From Dromaius novaehollandiae (lineage: Eukaryota; Chordata; Aves; Casuariiformes; Dromaiidae): 64,000 bases of DNA. The notes below the pieces were generated by a model, which did no database searches, was not told where the DNA came from, and saw nothing but the letters and a program-made list of their open reading frames with translations. The number at the start of each line of letters is the position of its first letter. Positions within the stretch are counted from its first letter, which is position 1. This document shows positions 41,601-51,699 of this stretch, piece by piece. The stretch lies in the NCBI RefSeq assembly GCF_036370855.1, contig NC_088112.1, forward strand, positions 20,204,469-20,268,468, in the 5' to 3' direction. A program made the translations under genes and the position numbers.

Positions 41601-44600
41601 GAGATCCAGGACCCTCCTAAAAAGCGCTTCCAGCTACTCAGATCTCTGTTGCAATATCTCGTTAGCGCTGCAGACAGAAACAACAAACCCAAGCCAATCT
41701 TCCTTTTAACGGAGAAAAGCCAAAGTCTGAACGCGACCCCGGCTGCACGTCGGGTCTCCACCGGCTCTCTGCAGCGTTTTGGGGGAAAAGCCAGAGCCGC
41801 CAGCTTTGCCGAGCTCGCCGTTTCCCGACTGCCCACGGGAGACGAGCTGCTCGTTGGATGCGCCGGCGCCGAAAGCGAAGCTGCTGGATTCGGTCCACGG
41901 TGTGCAGCCCGATGCTCGTCGGCCCCAGGGGCCCCGCGCGCCGCCGAGGCCGCGGCACCGTTATCCTACCGCCGCCTCCGAGGCCGGGACGGGAGCCGCC
42001 TCGGAGGAGAGGGGGCTGCTCTCCTCCCGCAAGGACGAAGCCCGTGGGGAACCGGCCCCGCGCCGGGGCAAGGCGAAGCGGAAGCGAAAGCCGGCGGCTT
42101 GCAGGCGCTGGCCGGGCTCCGCCGAGGAAGGGCTCTGCTCCGCTCGGGAGCCCGTCCGTGGTCCAGGTCCGTGGTCCAGGTCGGCGGATCGTGCCCGAGC
42201 AGCGGGTTTCACCCCCTTTTGGCCGAAGGCAGCGTTTTCCGGCTGTGCTCCTGCTCTGCCCGCGGCAAGCGGCTGCGGCACGGGCGGCAAGCGGCGAGGC
42301 CGGCCCGCGCGGCTCCTACTCACCTGGAGAACGAGGCCCCGGCGGAAAGCGCGGACGAGTACGGCTGCCTAAATCCACATGACGGGAGCGGATAGACAGA
42401 CTGGCTCTGCCTGGGATCGGGAAGAAAGAGGCTGTGAAGTACCCACGGCCGCGCCGCCGGCTCCTAACACCCCCCCGAAGCCGGCGCCTATAGACACACC
42501 GACAAACAGCCGGGCGCCGCGGCCGGCGGGGAAACCTAAGCAGCCTCTGAAGCCTCGTGTTCCTGCCCCAGGGCTGAGAAAACATCCAGCGTTAATCCAG
42601 AAGTGACATTCATTCCTCCGGCGGGCCGAGATGTTAGAGCATAAAAGGATCGTGGCACTCGCGGCTTTAGCCAAAGCGATTCTGACACGCAAATTAATGC
42701 GATTGCAGAATCAAGCCCTGATCGCTGGGAAGGTGCAATTAAGGCTCGCACGGCCCCGGGACGGCCCTGGGATGGGCGAGAAGCTGCTGCGCGGCACGGC
42801 GGCGAGCATCCCGGGCTGCCGCGGCCTCGGCACGCTGCGGGGCCCGGCATCTGTCACCCTTCGCCCTTTGCATCAACGCTGCGGGAGCAGCCAAAGCTTC
42901 GCAAAAACGCAAATCAGCGTTTTTAGCCCAGGCTTTTTGCAAAAACCATCAAGACGCACCCGGGCCTTAACGCATCTCTGCAGAAGAGTCCACCCAAAAG
43001 CAAGCGCTGCACTTACTCTGGGCACCCTGGAAGCGGTTTTGTGGCTCTTTCTGTGAACTCGGGCAGCCGAAGCACCGAGCAAGGCTGCGCTGCAAACGCC
43101 TGCTGCCGCAGCGCCCGCTCGCCGCTCCGCCGGCTGCTTTTCCACTCGCTGCTCTACCACCTCTGCCCTATTAGTCACCCGTGACGGGTCGGACTGGCCC
43201 GGCGGCGATGCCAAGCCCTGCCCGACGCTGGAGCGGCCCTCGGCAGCACCGGCTTCCTCCGCCACCAGCCAACAAGCAAAGACGCTTCGAAAAACAGAAG
43301 CTTTTTTTTCCCCACGCAGCCAAGGCCGTCTTTAACCGCTCCCGTCCCCCAGAGATGACCCTGCGTTTGGCCAACAGGCCCCTTTCTCACCCCCAACAAC
43401 TGCTCTCGTGCTACAGCACAGTCACTCCAGTACTTGTTTTTCCTGAGGATGAATCACATCGTATGAGGAGGTAAAACCATCGCCCAAGAGTAGCAGATCT
43501 AGCACAGAAAGCAAAACGCAATCTCTTTGAAGCCCAGCTCTGTATCGGAGGCCTCAGCCTCTGTTTCTTTGCGGTTAAATATCTGGAACGCAAAATTCAC
43601 AAACCACAAATTCACGAATCGCGCCGGGTCACCGCACCGGTGCCTTCGGCTCCCGTCCCCGGGGCGGCGGGTTGCAGGGTGCCGCGATGCCCTGCGCCCG
43701 GGCCAGGCGGCGAGAGCCGGAGGAAGGCAGCCAGTCGCGCTCCCTCCTCCTCCTCCTCCTCCTCCTGCCCATGCCCCGCGGGTAAATACCCCGTGCCGGC
43801 GCGGAAAGCCAGCGTGAGCCCCCGCCGTCGGCGGGAGCCCGGGGAGCGGGGTGGGGGACGCGCGGCGCCCGGCTGCAGCCCAGGGGCCCCCACTCACCAG
43901 CCCATGGACGGCGTGATCTGTCCGACTCCGCCGGGAGGGAGCGGGTAGAAGCCCGGGATGTCGGACGTCTGGGAAGGACGGTGCACTCCTAGGAGAAGCA
44001 GAGGGAAAGGCATTGGAGCAAGCAGCAGGCTTGAGGACAGCAAGGACCATGCACAAGATGCCTTGCTGTTACACGTCCTGCAAACGCAGGACGTTATAAT
44101 CACTCCTTTTGTTGCTCCGGTTCTCTTGGTAAAGCATGGGGAGTTGTGGTGGATGCTGCACATTGCTGCAGGAACAAAACCGCTCTTGCAATCATTCAGG
44201 GAAGCCGGCTTGCTCCTGCACAAGCATCATCCATGGTCTGCAGCTGAGCATGCCACTGCTTGTCCCCACGGTCCCCCGGCGTGACTCGCCCAGCGGGAAC
44301 GCCCCGGCGGGAGCATTGCTTCCACCTGGATTTTGGAGGATCTGAGCCTCTGTTAAAAACAGTCCTTTCCCGCTGCTCCGCGGGAGCCGAGGAGCTGCAC
44401 ACTGGGGTATCGTGCCAGGGAGAAATGTCATGCCGTGCTGAGACACGTGAAATGGGATCCTACGGTCCCTTAAGCTCAGTTTTGTCTAGGCGGGATTTCA
44501 ACTGCGTCCCGGGATACGTGCTAGCTGGCTGAACTCTGCAAAACAAGGTTTTCCCAAACACTGGAATTTTTTACAGTTCCCCTGGCGGCTCTCTGCTCCC

Positions 44601-47366
44601 GTCTCCGAGGCCAGCTCAGTGGATGTGTCCTTCACACATCTTGGGGTAGCGTCGACGAATTTTGCAGAATTCTCACTGAAAACGAATTCTGATTCCAGCT
44701 ATGCAATATTCACGCTGCTGGCTGGACCTCAGCATCACAGCTCATCCGGAGAGGAAACACATACACACTGCACAGTCGCTGCATCCAGCTGAAACAGCGT
44801 GAATTTACGGTGTAAAGCAGTAGCTATCAACCGCCTGCAAACGAGCCTCACGCAAAGAATCGCGCCCTGAGATTCAGCACCTGTCCTGGACAACAAATGC
44901 GCTTACTGAATTTGTGATTAACTGCAAGCAGTTTGCAAACTCAGGAAAAGTCTGGATTATTCACCCAGATGTGTTAATGATAAGTTATTACTTAGCAATG
45001 ACACCAGTGGATCCCAAGCACCTTATTAGAAGATAAAACCTAAGTGCCTGGGGCTGTGCTGAAGGGGACACGGCACCCTGGTCTAGATGACACAGGGGCC
45101 AGCTCCAGCTCAGGCTAAACCCCGCATCTGCATTAGGCAGCTACCAGGATTTCCTGAGATTTAGATCGCCAGTAACAAAAGCTGCGTAAGTCAGAGCACG
45201 CGTTATTCTCGATGGCCCCGAGGTTATCCTCGTCGGTGGGACAGACATCGGCAACAGCATCACTTAAAGCAGCAGCTGAAGCAAACTGGAAAATGATGAT
45301 ATTCAGCCAAAAGTTTTGCTCTCACTGTACACTGTGGAAGGTTTTCTTCTGTGTTGAAATGCACGGGAGTTATCGCTGTAGGCTCTCTGGGTCATTTTAC
45401 TAGTGACTGTGACTTGTGGATTCCAAATAAATTCAAAGTGAGCTTCTCCATATTAATAAAGTACTTGCTAGAGTGGGATGAAGCTTTTTTTGTTCGTTTG
45501 TTTGCTTTCTGCGTATTCAAATTCTGTTTAAGTTATTCCTCTAAGGATAGGAAAACGAACTGAAATGAGTGTTTAACTCCTTTCTTAAGCATCGGGGTGA
45601 GAAAACAAGAAATAAAAGACAGGGACTGCTCTCCGTCAGCTCTCCACTTTAAAGGGAAGCCTGTATGATAATGGGAGACGTTCCCATGACAAAAATAGAG
45701 ATGGGTCACATCCAGATAAGGGGGAAGGAAGCCCCCGCCTTCGACTGTGAGCACAGGGAGGAGGGATGCGAAGGTGACCGTGCCGTGGAGGCAGGTCCCA
45801 GCTGAGGATGCTGGTCTGAACCTCTCAGCAGAGGGATCTGCGGGATCCCGGTGCCTCCGACGTGCCCGAACGTGGGCATTGCGTGGGAAACGGGAGTCCG
45901 GGGGGACACCAAAGACGCAGGCAGGCGCATTGCCGCGATGGCTCACGGACGGCTCTGCAAGCCGTTCCCAGAGGCGGTGTGGGCAAGGTGCACGGCGTGG
46001 CCTTCCCTCAAGATCCAAGGGAGACGCAGGGAAATGTGCACGCTTCCTCCTGACATCTGGAAACCTGCCACTGCTTCAGCTTTTAATTTGTTAACTCTTC
46101 ATAATTTTTACTGAGTTCATTATACTCTGGTGGCTGACAAGCAATTTGCTGGTTGGAAGAAAACCAGGATGCGCCTGGGTATCTATTACCTGGGACATAA
46201 ATCCTTCCCCTCGGCATCGCTGACAGGCCCCAGACGTGGCCTCCAGAGCTCAAACCAAAGACAGTCCAGCACTACTTCCAGAGCAGCCGTGATGCCCCGG
46301 GGCTTTCAGAAAAGCAGGTAACTTGGCAAAGTTGACATCCGCTGGACAGTTTGGAAAAGTGAGCAACTACGGAGATCTCTGATGAAGGACTTGCCCAAAT
46401 CGCAACAGCTTGTTTTGTGCCTCGGGTTTTGCACTGATTTCTTCGCTCGGATGAACCCCGGATCCCTCCCACAAGGTAGCTTGACACAGAGCTCTGAATT
46501 TGCTCACTTGACATGAAACCAAGACTAGGTTCGTGCAAAAGTCTGGGTGGTCTGAATAGATGTTTTAAGATTGTGTTGCATCAGCCAGAAGCTTGAGAAA
46601 AGCTTGACTTTACAATCATCTTGCCTCCAAGCCCCAAAGAAAGATGCTCTGTGGTGATCTCTTGTATATGTACCTATATTTTACAGCTCAGGGTTGAACC
46701 TCTCGGTACCGTACTTTCCTCCGTAGCCTCACGAAATAACTGATGTGCACTGGCCTAACGCAGGAACCCAGAGAGTGCAGCAACCGCACAGCGTGTGGCC
46801 ATGGACCGACACACAGATACAAAAATCCAGTTAGCTATCAGACACCGATCCTATTTAGTCAGAATATTTCCTGTTTCAAACATTTATTTTCTCAAAATGA
46901 CAGCCTGACAACAGTTTGGGTATGAGTCAAAGGAAAAACTACTTTCCATTTTCTGGTTGACTCTTCTGCACCGTCTCTCAGGTCTGATCTTGGGCTGCAG
47001 ACGCAGCTTGCACAGGCAGCTGAGCACATTCGATCAGCAAGCTTGATGCTTTTGATATCAAACTCGTACTGGCCGAGATTATAAAGATTTGCAGAGAAGC
47101 TAAACCCCAGATGAACTGCTGTCACGAAGCGATGCCCCAGGTGCTGGTGGTTCTCACCCCTTCCCGCTGGCCTGGGACCAGGGCGGTGGCACCCGTGAGG
47201 GCCCCGGGCTCAGCCCCCCCCCCCCGCCGTTACCTTGCTTCTGGTTGAGGTCGGCGGGCAGGTGGGGCGAGTGGGAGCCGTGGCTGAAGTGGTCGTTGCT
47301 GTAGGGAATGAGCGGGGTGAGCGGGTGGACTCCGTGCGACGGCTGCACCACGGGCACCTTGTTGGA
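29368..47366 (-). CDS. TCF7: TCF7 (T-cell factor 1), nine C-terminal coding exons, partial
   Basis: HMG-box transcription factor of the TCF/LEF family, which binds DNA in the nucleus and recruits beta-catenin or Groucho/TLE. Exons 47234-47366, 43898-43988, 42324-42410, 41056-41166, 40717-40879, 39967-40074, 36677-36725, 34557-34629 and 29368-29686 join with consistent phases (1134 nt, 377 codons plus stop). In order they encode the Pro-rich central region, the HMG box (from [16 protein letters not shown] to SARDNY), the basic tail [10 protein letters not shown], the C-clamp ([20 protein letters not shown]) and an E-type tail. AKVIAEC in the HMG box, the C-clamp (absent from LEF1) and linkage to SKP1/PPP2CA identify TCF7 rather than LEF1. 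The N-terminal beta-catenin-binding exon was not found. Confidence 0.95.
29607..29686 (-). CDS. TCF7: TCF7 last exon, alternative short-tail frame
   Basis: The same exon read in the frame produced when the 49-nt exon splices straight to it. It gives (G)[18 protein letters not shown] and FLPMEVL with TAG at 29609-29607. The human TCF7 short isoforms end GGKRNAFGTYPEKAAAPAP and FLPMTVL (from memory), so this second frame is conserved. The product would lack the C-clamp. Confidence 0.85.
29687..34556 (-). other. TCF7: TCF7 last intron
   Basis: 4.9-kb intron. It contains an ATCT-type microsatellite at 32736-32776. Several 80-190 codon open frames occur by GC composition, but none has a recognisable domain, consistent splice sites or phase fit. 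Confidence 0.8.
32736..32776 (+). repeat. (ATCT)n microsatellite
   Basis: Interrupted tetranucleotide repeat ATCTATATCTATCTATGTAT followed by ATATCTATCTATCTATCT. Confidence 0.9.
34557..34629 (-). CDS. TCF7: TCF7 73-nt exon: C-clamp
   Basis: 73 nt: (D)[23 protein letters not shown] plus two bases of Arg. It carries CRARFG and the first C-clamp cysteines; the rest of the C-clamp (RKKKCIRY) is in the last exon. The C-clamp adds binding to helper sites near Wnt response elements. Acceptor GTTCAG, donor GTGTGT. The length is not a multiple of 3, so skipping shifts the frame of the last exon. Confidence 0.95.
34630..36676 (-). other. TCF7: TCF7 intron between C-clamp exon and 49-nt exon
   Basis: 2-kb intron with CpG-rich patches. 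I looked for a further alternative tail exon and did not recognise one. Confidence 0.75.
36677..36725 (-). CDS. TCF7: TCF7 49-nt exon: basic tail and NLS
   Basis: 49 nt: [16 protein letters not shown] plus one base. It is the basic region after the HMG box that bends DNA and acts as nuclear localisation signal. Acceptor GTCCTAG, donor GTAAAT. It is too short to show as an open frame and was found from the neighbouring exon phases. Confidence 0.95.
36726..39966 (-). other. TCF7: TCF7 intron after the HMG box
   Basis: 3.2-kb CpG-rich intron, donor GTGAGT after the DNY codons. No exon or repeat is recognised. Confidence 0.8.
39967..40074 (-). CDS. TCF7: TCF7 exon: second part of the HMG box
   Basis: 108 nt, 36 whole codons: [36 protein letters not shown]. 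It holds helix 3 of the HMG box. Acceptor TTGCAG, donor GTGAGT. Confidence 0.97.
40075..40716 (-). other. TCF7: TCF7 intron within the HMG box
   Basis: 642-nt GC-rich intron with donor GTGAGA and acceptor TTGCAG, splitting the HMG box after LGRR at the position usual for the TCF/LEF family. Confidence 0.9.
40717..40879 (-). CDS. TCF7: TCF7 exon: first part of the HMG box
   Basis: 163 nt: [54 protein letters not shown]. It holds helices 1 and 2 of the HMG box. The AKVIAECT spelling is that of TCF7 (LEF1 has ANVVAECT, from memory). The upstream intron is only 176 nt. Confidence 0.97.
41056..41166 (-). CDS. TCF7: TCF7 exon encoding [10 protein letters not shown]
   Basis: 111 nt between acceptor CCGCAG and donor GTGAGT. 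It reads [36 protein letters not shown], plus two bases of Met. It matches the TCF7 FTHPSLMLGSGV region just before the HMG box. Confidence 0.95.
41167..42323 (-). other. TCF7: TCF7 GC-rich intron with short tandem repeats
   Basis: 1.16-kb, very CpG-rich intron holding several small tandem duplications: a 15-bp unit around 41300-41345, a 16-bp unit around 41397-41429 and a 14-bp unit at 42155-42182. The long open frames on both strands here are composition effects. Confidence 0.8.
41300..41345 (+). repeat. 15-bp tandem repeat, about 3 copies
   Basis: GCGGGTGCTGCCGAC-type unit repeated in tandem (CGGGTGCTGCCGACGGCGGG and continuing). Confidence 0.85.
42324..42410 (-). CDS. TCF7: TCF7 symmetrical 87-nt exon ([10 protein letters not shown])
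   Basis: 87 nt between acceptor CCCAG and donor GTGAGT. It completes Trp, then [28 protein letters not shown] and two bases of Arg. It is homologous to the LEF1 segment GWQGQPVYP...GFRQPYP. Both ends have the same phase, so it can be a cassette exon. Confidence 0.92.
42411..43897 (-). other. TCF7: TCF7 intron, 1.5 kb
   Basis: CpG-rich intron, donor GTGAGT, acceptor CCCAG. A CTC triplet repeat lies at 43741-43766. No other exon is recognised. Confidence 0.8.
43898..43988 (-). CDS. TCF7: TCF7 exon encoding [16 protein letters not shown]
   Basis: 91 nt between acceptor TCCTAG and donor GTGAGT. It completes a Gly codon, then [29 protein letters not shown] and two bases of a Trp codon. It is part of the Pro-rich region between the Groucho-binding part and the HMG box. 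Confidence 0.94.
43989..47233 (-). other. TCF7: TCF7 intron, 3.2 kb
   Basis: Intron of mixed composition with donor GTAACG and acceptor TCCTAG. I recognise no exon or mobile element in it. Confidence 0.75.
47234..47366 (-). CDS. TCF7: TCF7 exon encoding [10 protein letters not shown] (central region)
   Basis: 133 nt, acceptor TTGCAG at its high end and donor GTAACG at its low end. It encodes [44 protein letters not shown] plus one base. It resembles LEF1 ([20 protein letters not shown] from memory) more than human TCF7, suggesting the ancestral sequence was kept. Confidence 0.93.
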
Positions 47367-49623
47367 CTGCAAGACACAAGGGGAGGGAGGAGCGGGCTGA
47401 GGGGGGGCTGCGGAGGGCAGGGGCGCCGCGGCAGCCCCCGCCAGCCCCGTCCTTGCACGCGAGCCTGGCAGGGAGCAGGAGCCCCCAGCGCCTCCGAGCA
47501 CGAGGCAGACCGTGCCCTCGCCCAGATGAATAACCACCGTCAATTTGGCCAACGATGGAAGGGCACGGCTAAGCATAGATCAGCCCAAAACTTCCAAAAT
47601 CTGGAAGAACTGGTTTTTTTATGCATTTCCAGTATCTTTTATTCCCGGACGAACGCTACAAGTGTGTTATCAAATGCAGTGCCCTTGTTTTCTGCTCTGC
47701 GCCGGTGCAGGCAGCGCCGGGGCCCACGCACACGCGTGCACGATCTGCACGTGGTGCACGCTGCTCCGAAGGCAGCGGAGAGCCGCTCTCCGACCCCGGG
47801 GCGCTCCTCCACAGTGGTGCTAGGAGGGTCAGCACTTAACAGGCATGTTCAGAAAAGAAAAACAACAAAAACTACCCAGTTTCCCTCTTTGCAGTTACTC
47901 CTAGCTCCTTCCACGGAGGCGGCCGGGGCCTGGGACCTTTGCAAAGCGCGCTGCTGCATACAGCCGGATCCAGCCCAGCTAAAGCCAGAAGGAGAAACGG
48001 GACCGATTGCACCGCAAAACTGGGAGAAAACCAGAGCGGCCGCAGGAGAAAGCCGCCCGGCGCGGGGAGCCGGGAATCGCCGCCCCGACCTGCACCGTCG
48101 CGCCGGGGCATCCGCGAAGCCCTCGCCGCCCGGCTTCTGACAAGTCATTTGAGCCCTCCGCGCTCGATTCACGGCTGCCTCTCACTTCGGTAATGATTTT
48201 GCTGGGCAGGGCGATGGAGACGCTGCTCTACGAGCGCCTCTCCCACGCGGCTTTGCTCGTGCAGATGAAAGCGGGAGGCAGGCGCTGGGGAGTGACTGCA
48301 AACCTCGGGCTGCAGGTCCCCTCTTCCGATCTTCCAGCGGGTCCGATGGGAAACAAGATTCGGCAGCAGCCAGAAAAGCTGGCCTGCCCATCACCTCCCT
48401 TCCACACTTGCAATGCTCTCAAACGTGCTTCTGCTGCCCTTTAAAGCCATAAAAATCAGACCGGGAAAGACGTTCAATTGGCCGCGCTCGCCTCGGCCCG
48501 GCGTCAGCCCTCCCGCTGCCAAAATCTGTGCGCCGGAGGGAAGGCATCGTTTCCCATTTTTTTATAAGGTCCAGGTTTAGTTTCTGCAAACCAGCTGCAG
48601 CACATGAACCTCGAAGAGAGTTTCCAAAGCCAGAAATTGCCGGCTGATGCTGTCTCGTGCTGCAAAATTCACCCGCTCAGAAACGTTTCCTGCTGACCGG
48701 GCGGGATTTAACATAAGGGCATTTATCGTCTTTTAAAGGATTTCTCCAACTCGACCTTTATTTAACTTTCAACCTACAGGTGCCTTGAGAAGAAACCTGT
48801 TGAGGGAGCAAAAGGGGAAGCTGAACTTGTGCTAAAGGACGCTGAATTGCTCTGCTTCGTGCTTTTTTTAAGCACTTTAGATATTTCCCCTGGAAGAACA
48901 TGCTGTGGGATTGCCCGGTACGGGACCGGGAGGACCCCCCATGTCCCTCCGCAGGGGTCGGGGCCCCGCGGGGACCCCGCGGCTTTGGGGTGACCCACGC
49001 AGGGCTGCGGGCTGGACAGAACCACTCCGGATTTCTGTTTGTTTTCTGACAAAATGTGGATTTTCAACAGAAAATGGTGATACATTGGCGCCAAAACCTT
49101 TCCGGAAAACACCTGGTGTTAACAGGTATTTTGACTCTTTTTTTTTTTTTAAGACTGATATATCTAGTCTCGACTTGCTAAAAATGACTAGTTTTACTTT
49201 GCTGACTCAGTTTTACTCTGCCGGCTCAAAAGATGTTTTTTTGTTTAAAAGCTTCACCTACCCATTGCCCTGTAACACAGGAAGCCGAGGGCCAAAATCA
49301 GAATGAAATGATCAAACCCCCAAATTTCCCTGGACTCCAGTGTTCCCTGGGGTTTTAGTTCTGTGCAAATACCAGAGATTTTTTCCCCGCCTCCCAAGGA
49401 ATTTCTTCTTTCAAGAGTTTTTAGGTTTTCCACACATTTTGAACAAAAAAGAAAGGTGAAAGCCTTGCAGGCTGACTATGGGGCACGTGGCCGCGGCGTG
49501 CCACAGGGCACAGCAGCACTCAGGACCCCGACGGCGGGGTGCCAGCCCAGCCCGGAGACGGAGGAGAAGCCGGAGCGGCGAGGGAGCCGGGCACGGCGGG
49601 GAAAGCTGCAACCGCCCGCAGGC

Positions 49624-49697
49624 AGGGATCCCGCGCGTGCAGGGCACCCCACACGCACAGGGATCCCGTGCACGTAGGGGATCCTACGTACATAGGG
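49624..49697 (+). repeat. Short minisatellite, 17-18-bp unit, 4 copies
   Basis: AGGGATCCCGCGCGTGC, AGGGCACCCCACACGCAC, AGGGATCCCGTGCACGT and AGGGGATCCTACGTACAT follow one another. It lies about 180 bp left of the larger minisatellite. Confidence 0.85.
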
Positions 49698-49880
49698 AAT
49701 GAGGCTGCTGGCCTCCGAAAGCCCAAGCCCCAGATGTGGGGAAGGGCTGGGAAATGCCTGGGACAGATGAAGTTCCTGCAGTCGCCAGCCCCAGAGGAAA
49801 CCAAATGAGGGCCGGACGGCAGAAAAGCCCCTGCCAAGGGAGCCGCCGTCATGCCTGGAGCGGCCTGGGAGAGGCACATC

Positions 49881-50680
49881 CCGTGGAGCATCGCCGCATC
49901 CCATGGAGCATTGCCGCGTCCCACGCAGCACCACCACATCCCGCAGAGCATCGCCACATCCCGCAGAGCACCACCACATCCCGCAGAGCATCGCCGCATC
50001 CCGCAGAGCATGGCTGCATCCTGCGGACCACTGCTGCATCCCGTGGGTCATTGCTGCATCCCATGGGTCACTGCTGCATCCTTTGGATCAGTACTGCATC
50101 TTGCAGAGCATTGCTGCATCCCGTGGAGCATTGCCACATCCTGCAGAGCACTGCCGCATCCCGTGGAGCACTGCCGCATCTTGTGGAGCATCGTTGCATC
50201 CTGTGGACCATTGCTGCTTCCCGCAGAGCATCGCTGCATCCCACGGACCACTGCTGCATCCCATGGATCACTGCTGCATTGTGCAGAGCATCGCCGCATC
50301 CTGTGGCACATGGCCACATCCCGTGGAACATCACTGCATCCCGTGGCGCATCATCACATCCCGCAGTGCATCGCTGCATCCCATGGCGCATTGTTGCATC
50401 CCATGGACCATTGTCACATCCCATGGAGCATCGTCACACCCCATAGAGCATCATCACATCCCGCGGTGCATCGCTGCATCCCGTGGCGCATCGTCGCATG
50501 CTGCGGAGCATCATCGCATGCCGTGGAGCATCGTCGCATCCCACAGAGCATCATCACATCCCGTGGCGCATCGCTGCATCCCGTGGCGCATCGTCGCATG
50601 CCGCAGAGCATCGTCGCATGCCGCAGAGCATCGTCGCATCCCGCGGAGCATCATTACATCCCGGGGAGCATCGCCGCCCG
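49881..50680 (+). repeat. 20-bp minisatellite, 40 units
   Basis: Consensus CCGYRGAGCATCGCYRCATC repeated 40 times in exact 20-bp register for 800 bp, with substitutions but no insertion or deletion. The right part is organised in 100-bp higher-order blocks. It lies in the presumed TCF7 upstream intron. Stop codons are rare in every frame because the unit lacks them, so the long open frames (up to about 300 codons) are not evidence of a gene. Confidence 0.98.
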
Positions 50681-51699
50681 CCCCAGCTGGCGTTTCCACG
50701 GCCCCCCCGAGCGCGCCTGTGCATGGCCCCGCGTGCTCGCCGATGCCGATCTCTGCTGACCAGCGAGGCAAAGCTGGAAACACCTCCCTGGTCTGTAGAT
50801 GAGTAGTCCCCACTATCACTAACCGCCCGCTGCACACGGGCTCGCCGTGCCGCTTGGCGAGCGCTCGCTGTGGTTTCCAGCTCCCGCCGGGGAGCCTCGG
50901 CAGCGGTGAGGCGAGATTAGTCATGTCACTTTCAAATTTTCCCACATCGCCGGCCCCAGAAATAGCGAAACGAGAAGGCCGCGGGCCAGCCTGGCGGCAC
51001 CAGCGCTGGGGCGAGCGGAGCCCTGCCGGGGACCGCGGCCGGACCGGGCAGCGTGGGCCCCGGTGCCGTGGGAGCCGGCGGCTCTCCGCAGGCGGCCGAG
51101 CGGTGGGACAGCGGTTCCCGGCCCCCGAAACCGCCCGCGGCAGGGCAAGGCCAGCATGGCCCGGAGAAGTCATCCTAAACATGCTCGCTCCACGTCACTT
51201 CTCAGAGATGAGTCTACGCGTCGGCTATGAAAAACAAAACCTATGAAATTTGCTGTCGCTGATTCAATAAGGAATTCATTCCTTTTCTCTGCAAAATTAG
51301 TCATCGTGCCACAGAAAGCGAGGCAGAAGGTCAGGCTGCACCGAGCATGCACGGCCGCTGCAGCAGGCACCAGCGGCGAGCTGCACTGCTCCTTCTGCAA
51401 CCACCAAGTCAGCAACTTAGGCGGGCTGGATCCGTCCTGCGGCCCGGGGATGTGTGCCAGGCGGCTCAGAGCGCGATGCCGGTCGCTCACGGATGCGGCC
51501 CTGGAGCGCACGACTCAAACCCGGGCCTGCAAAGCTTCAGGGCACCTCAAATGTGGCCAATTCCGCCCAGTTTGGGGCCCCCCGTTGGAATAAAACCCAA
51601 CCAGATCGCGCGCACGGATGCTTTCGGCAGTTGTTTCCCTGCGGTATTGCACCGGGAGACGCGGTGAGAGAAGCTCATCCCAAGCACCCATTGCACCCC

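Noticed and set aside
41241-42395. 384-codon + strand open frame
   Set aside because: It runs antisense to TCF7 exons and introns in extremely GC-rich DNA where stops are rare, and has no recognisable domain.
46892-47125. Possible extra TCF7 exon just downstream of 47234
   Set aside because: The frame ([16 protein letters not shown]) resembles no TCF/LEF segment and the phases of the flanking known exons already match each other.
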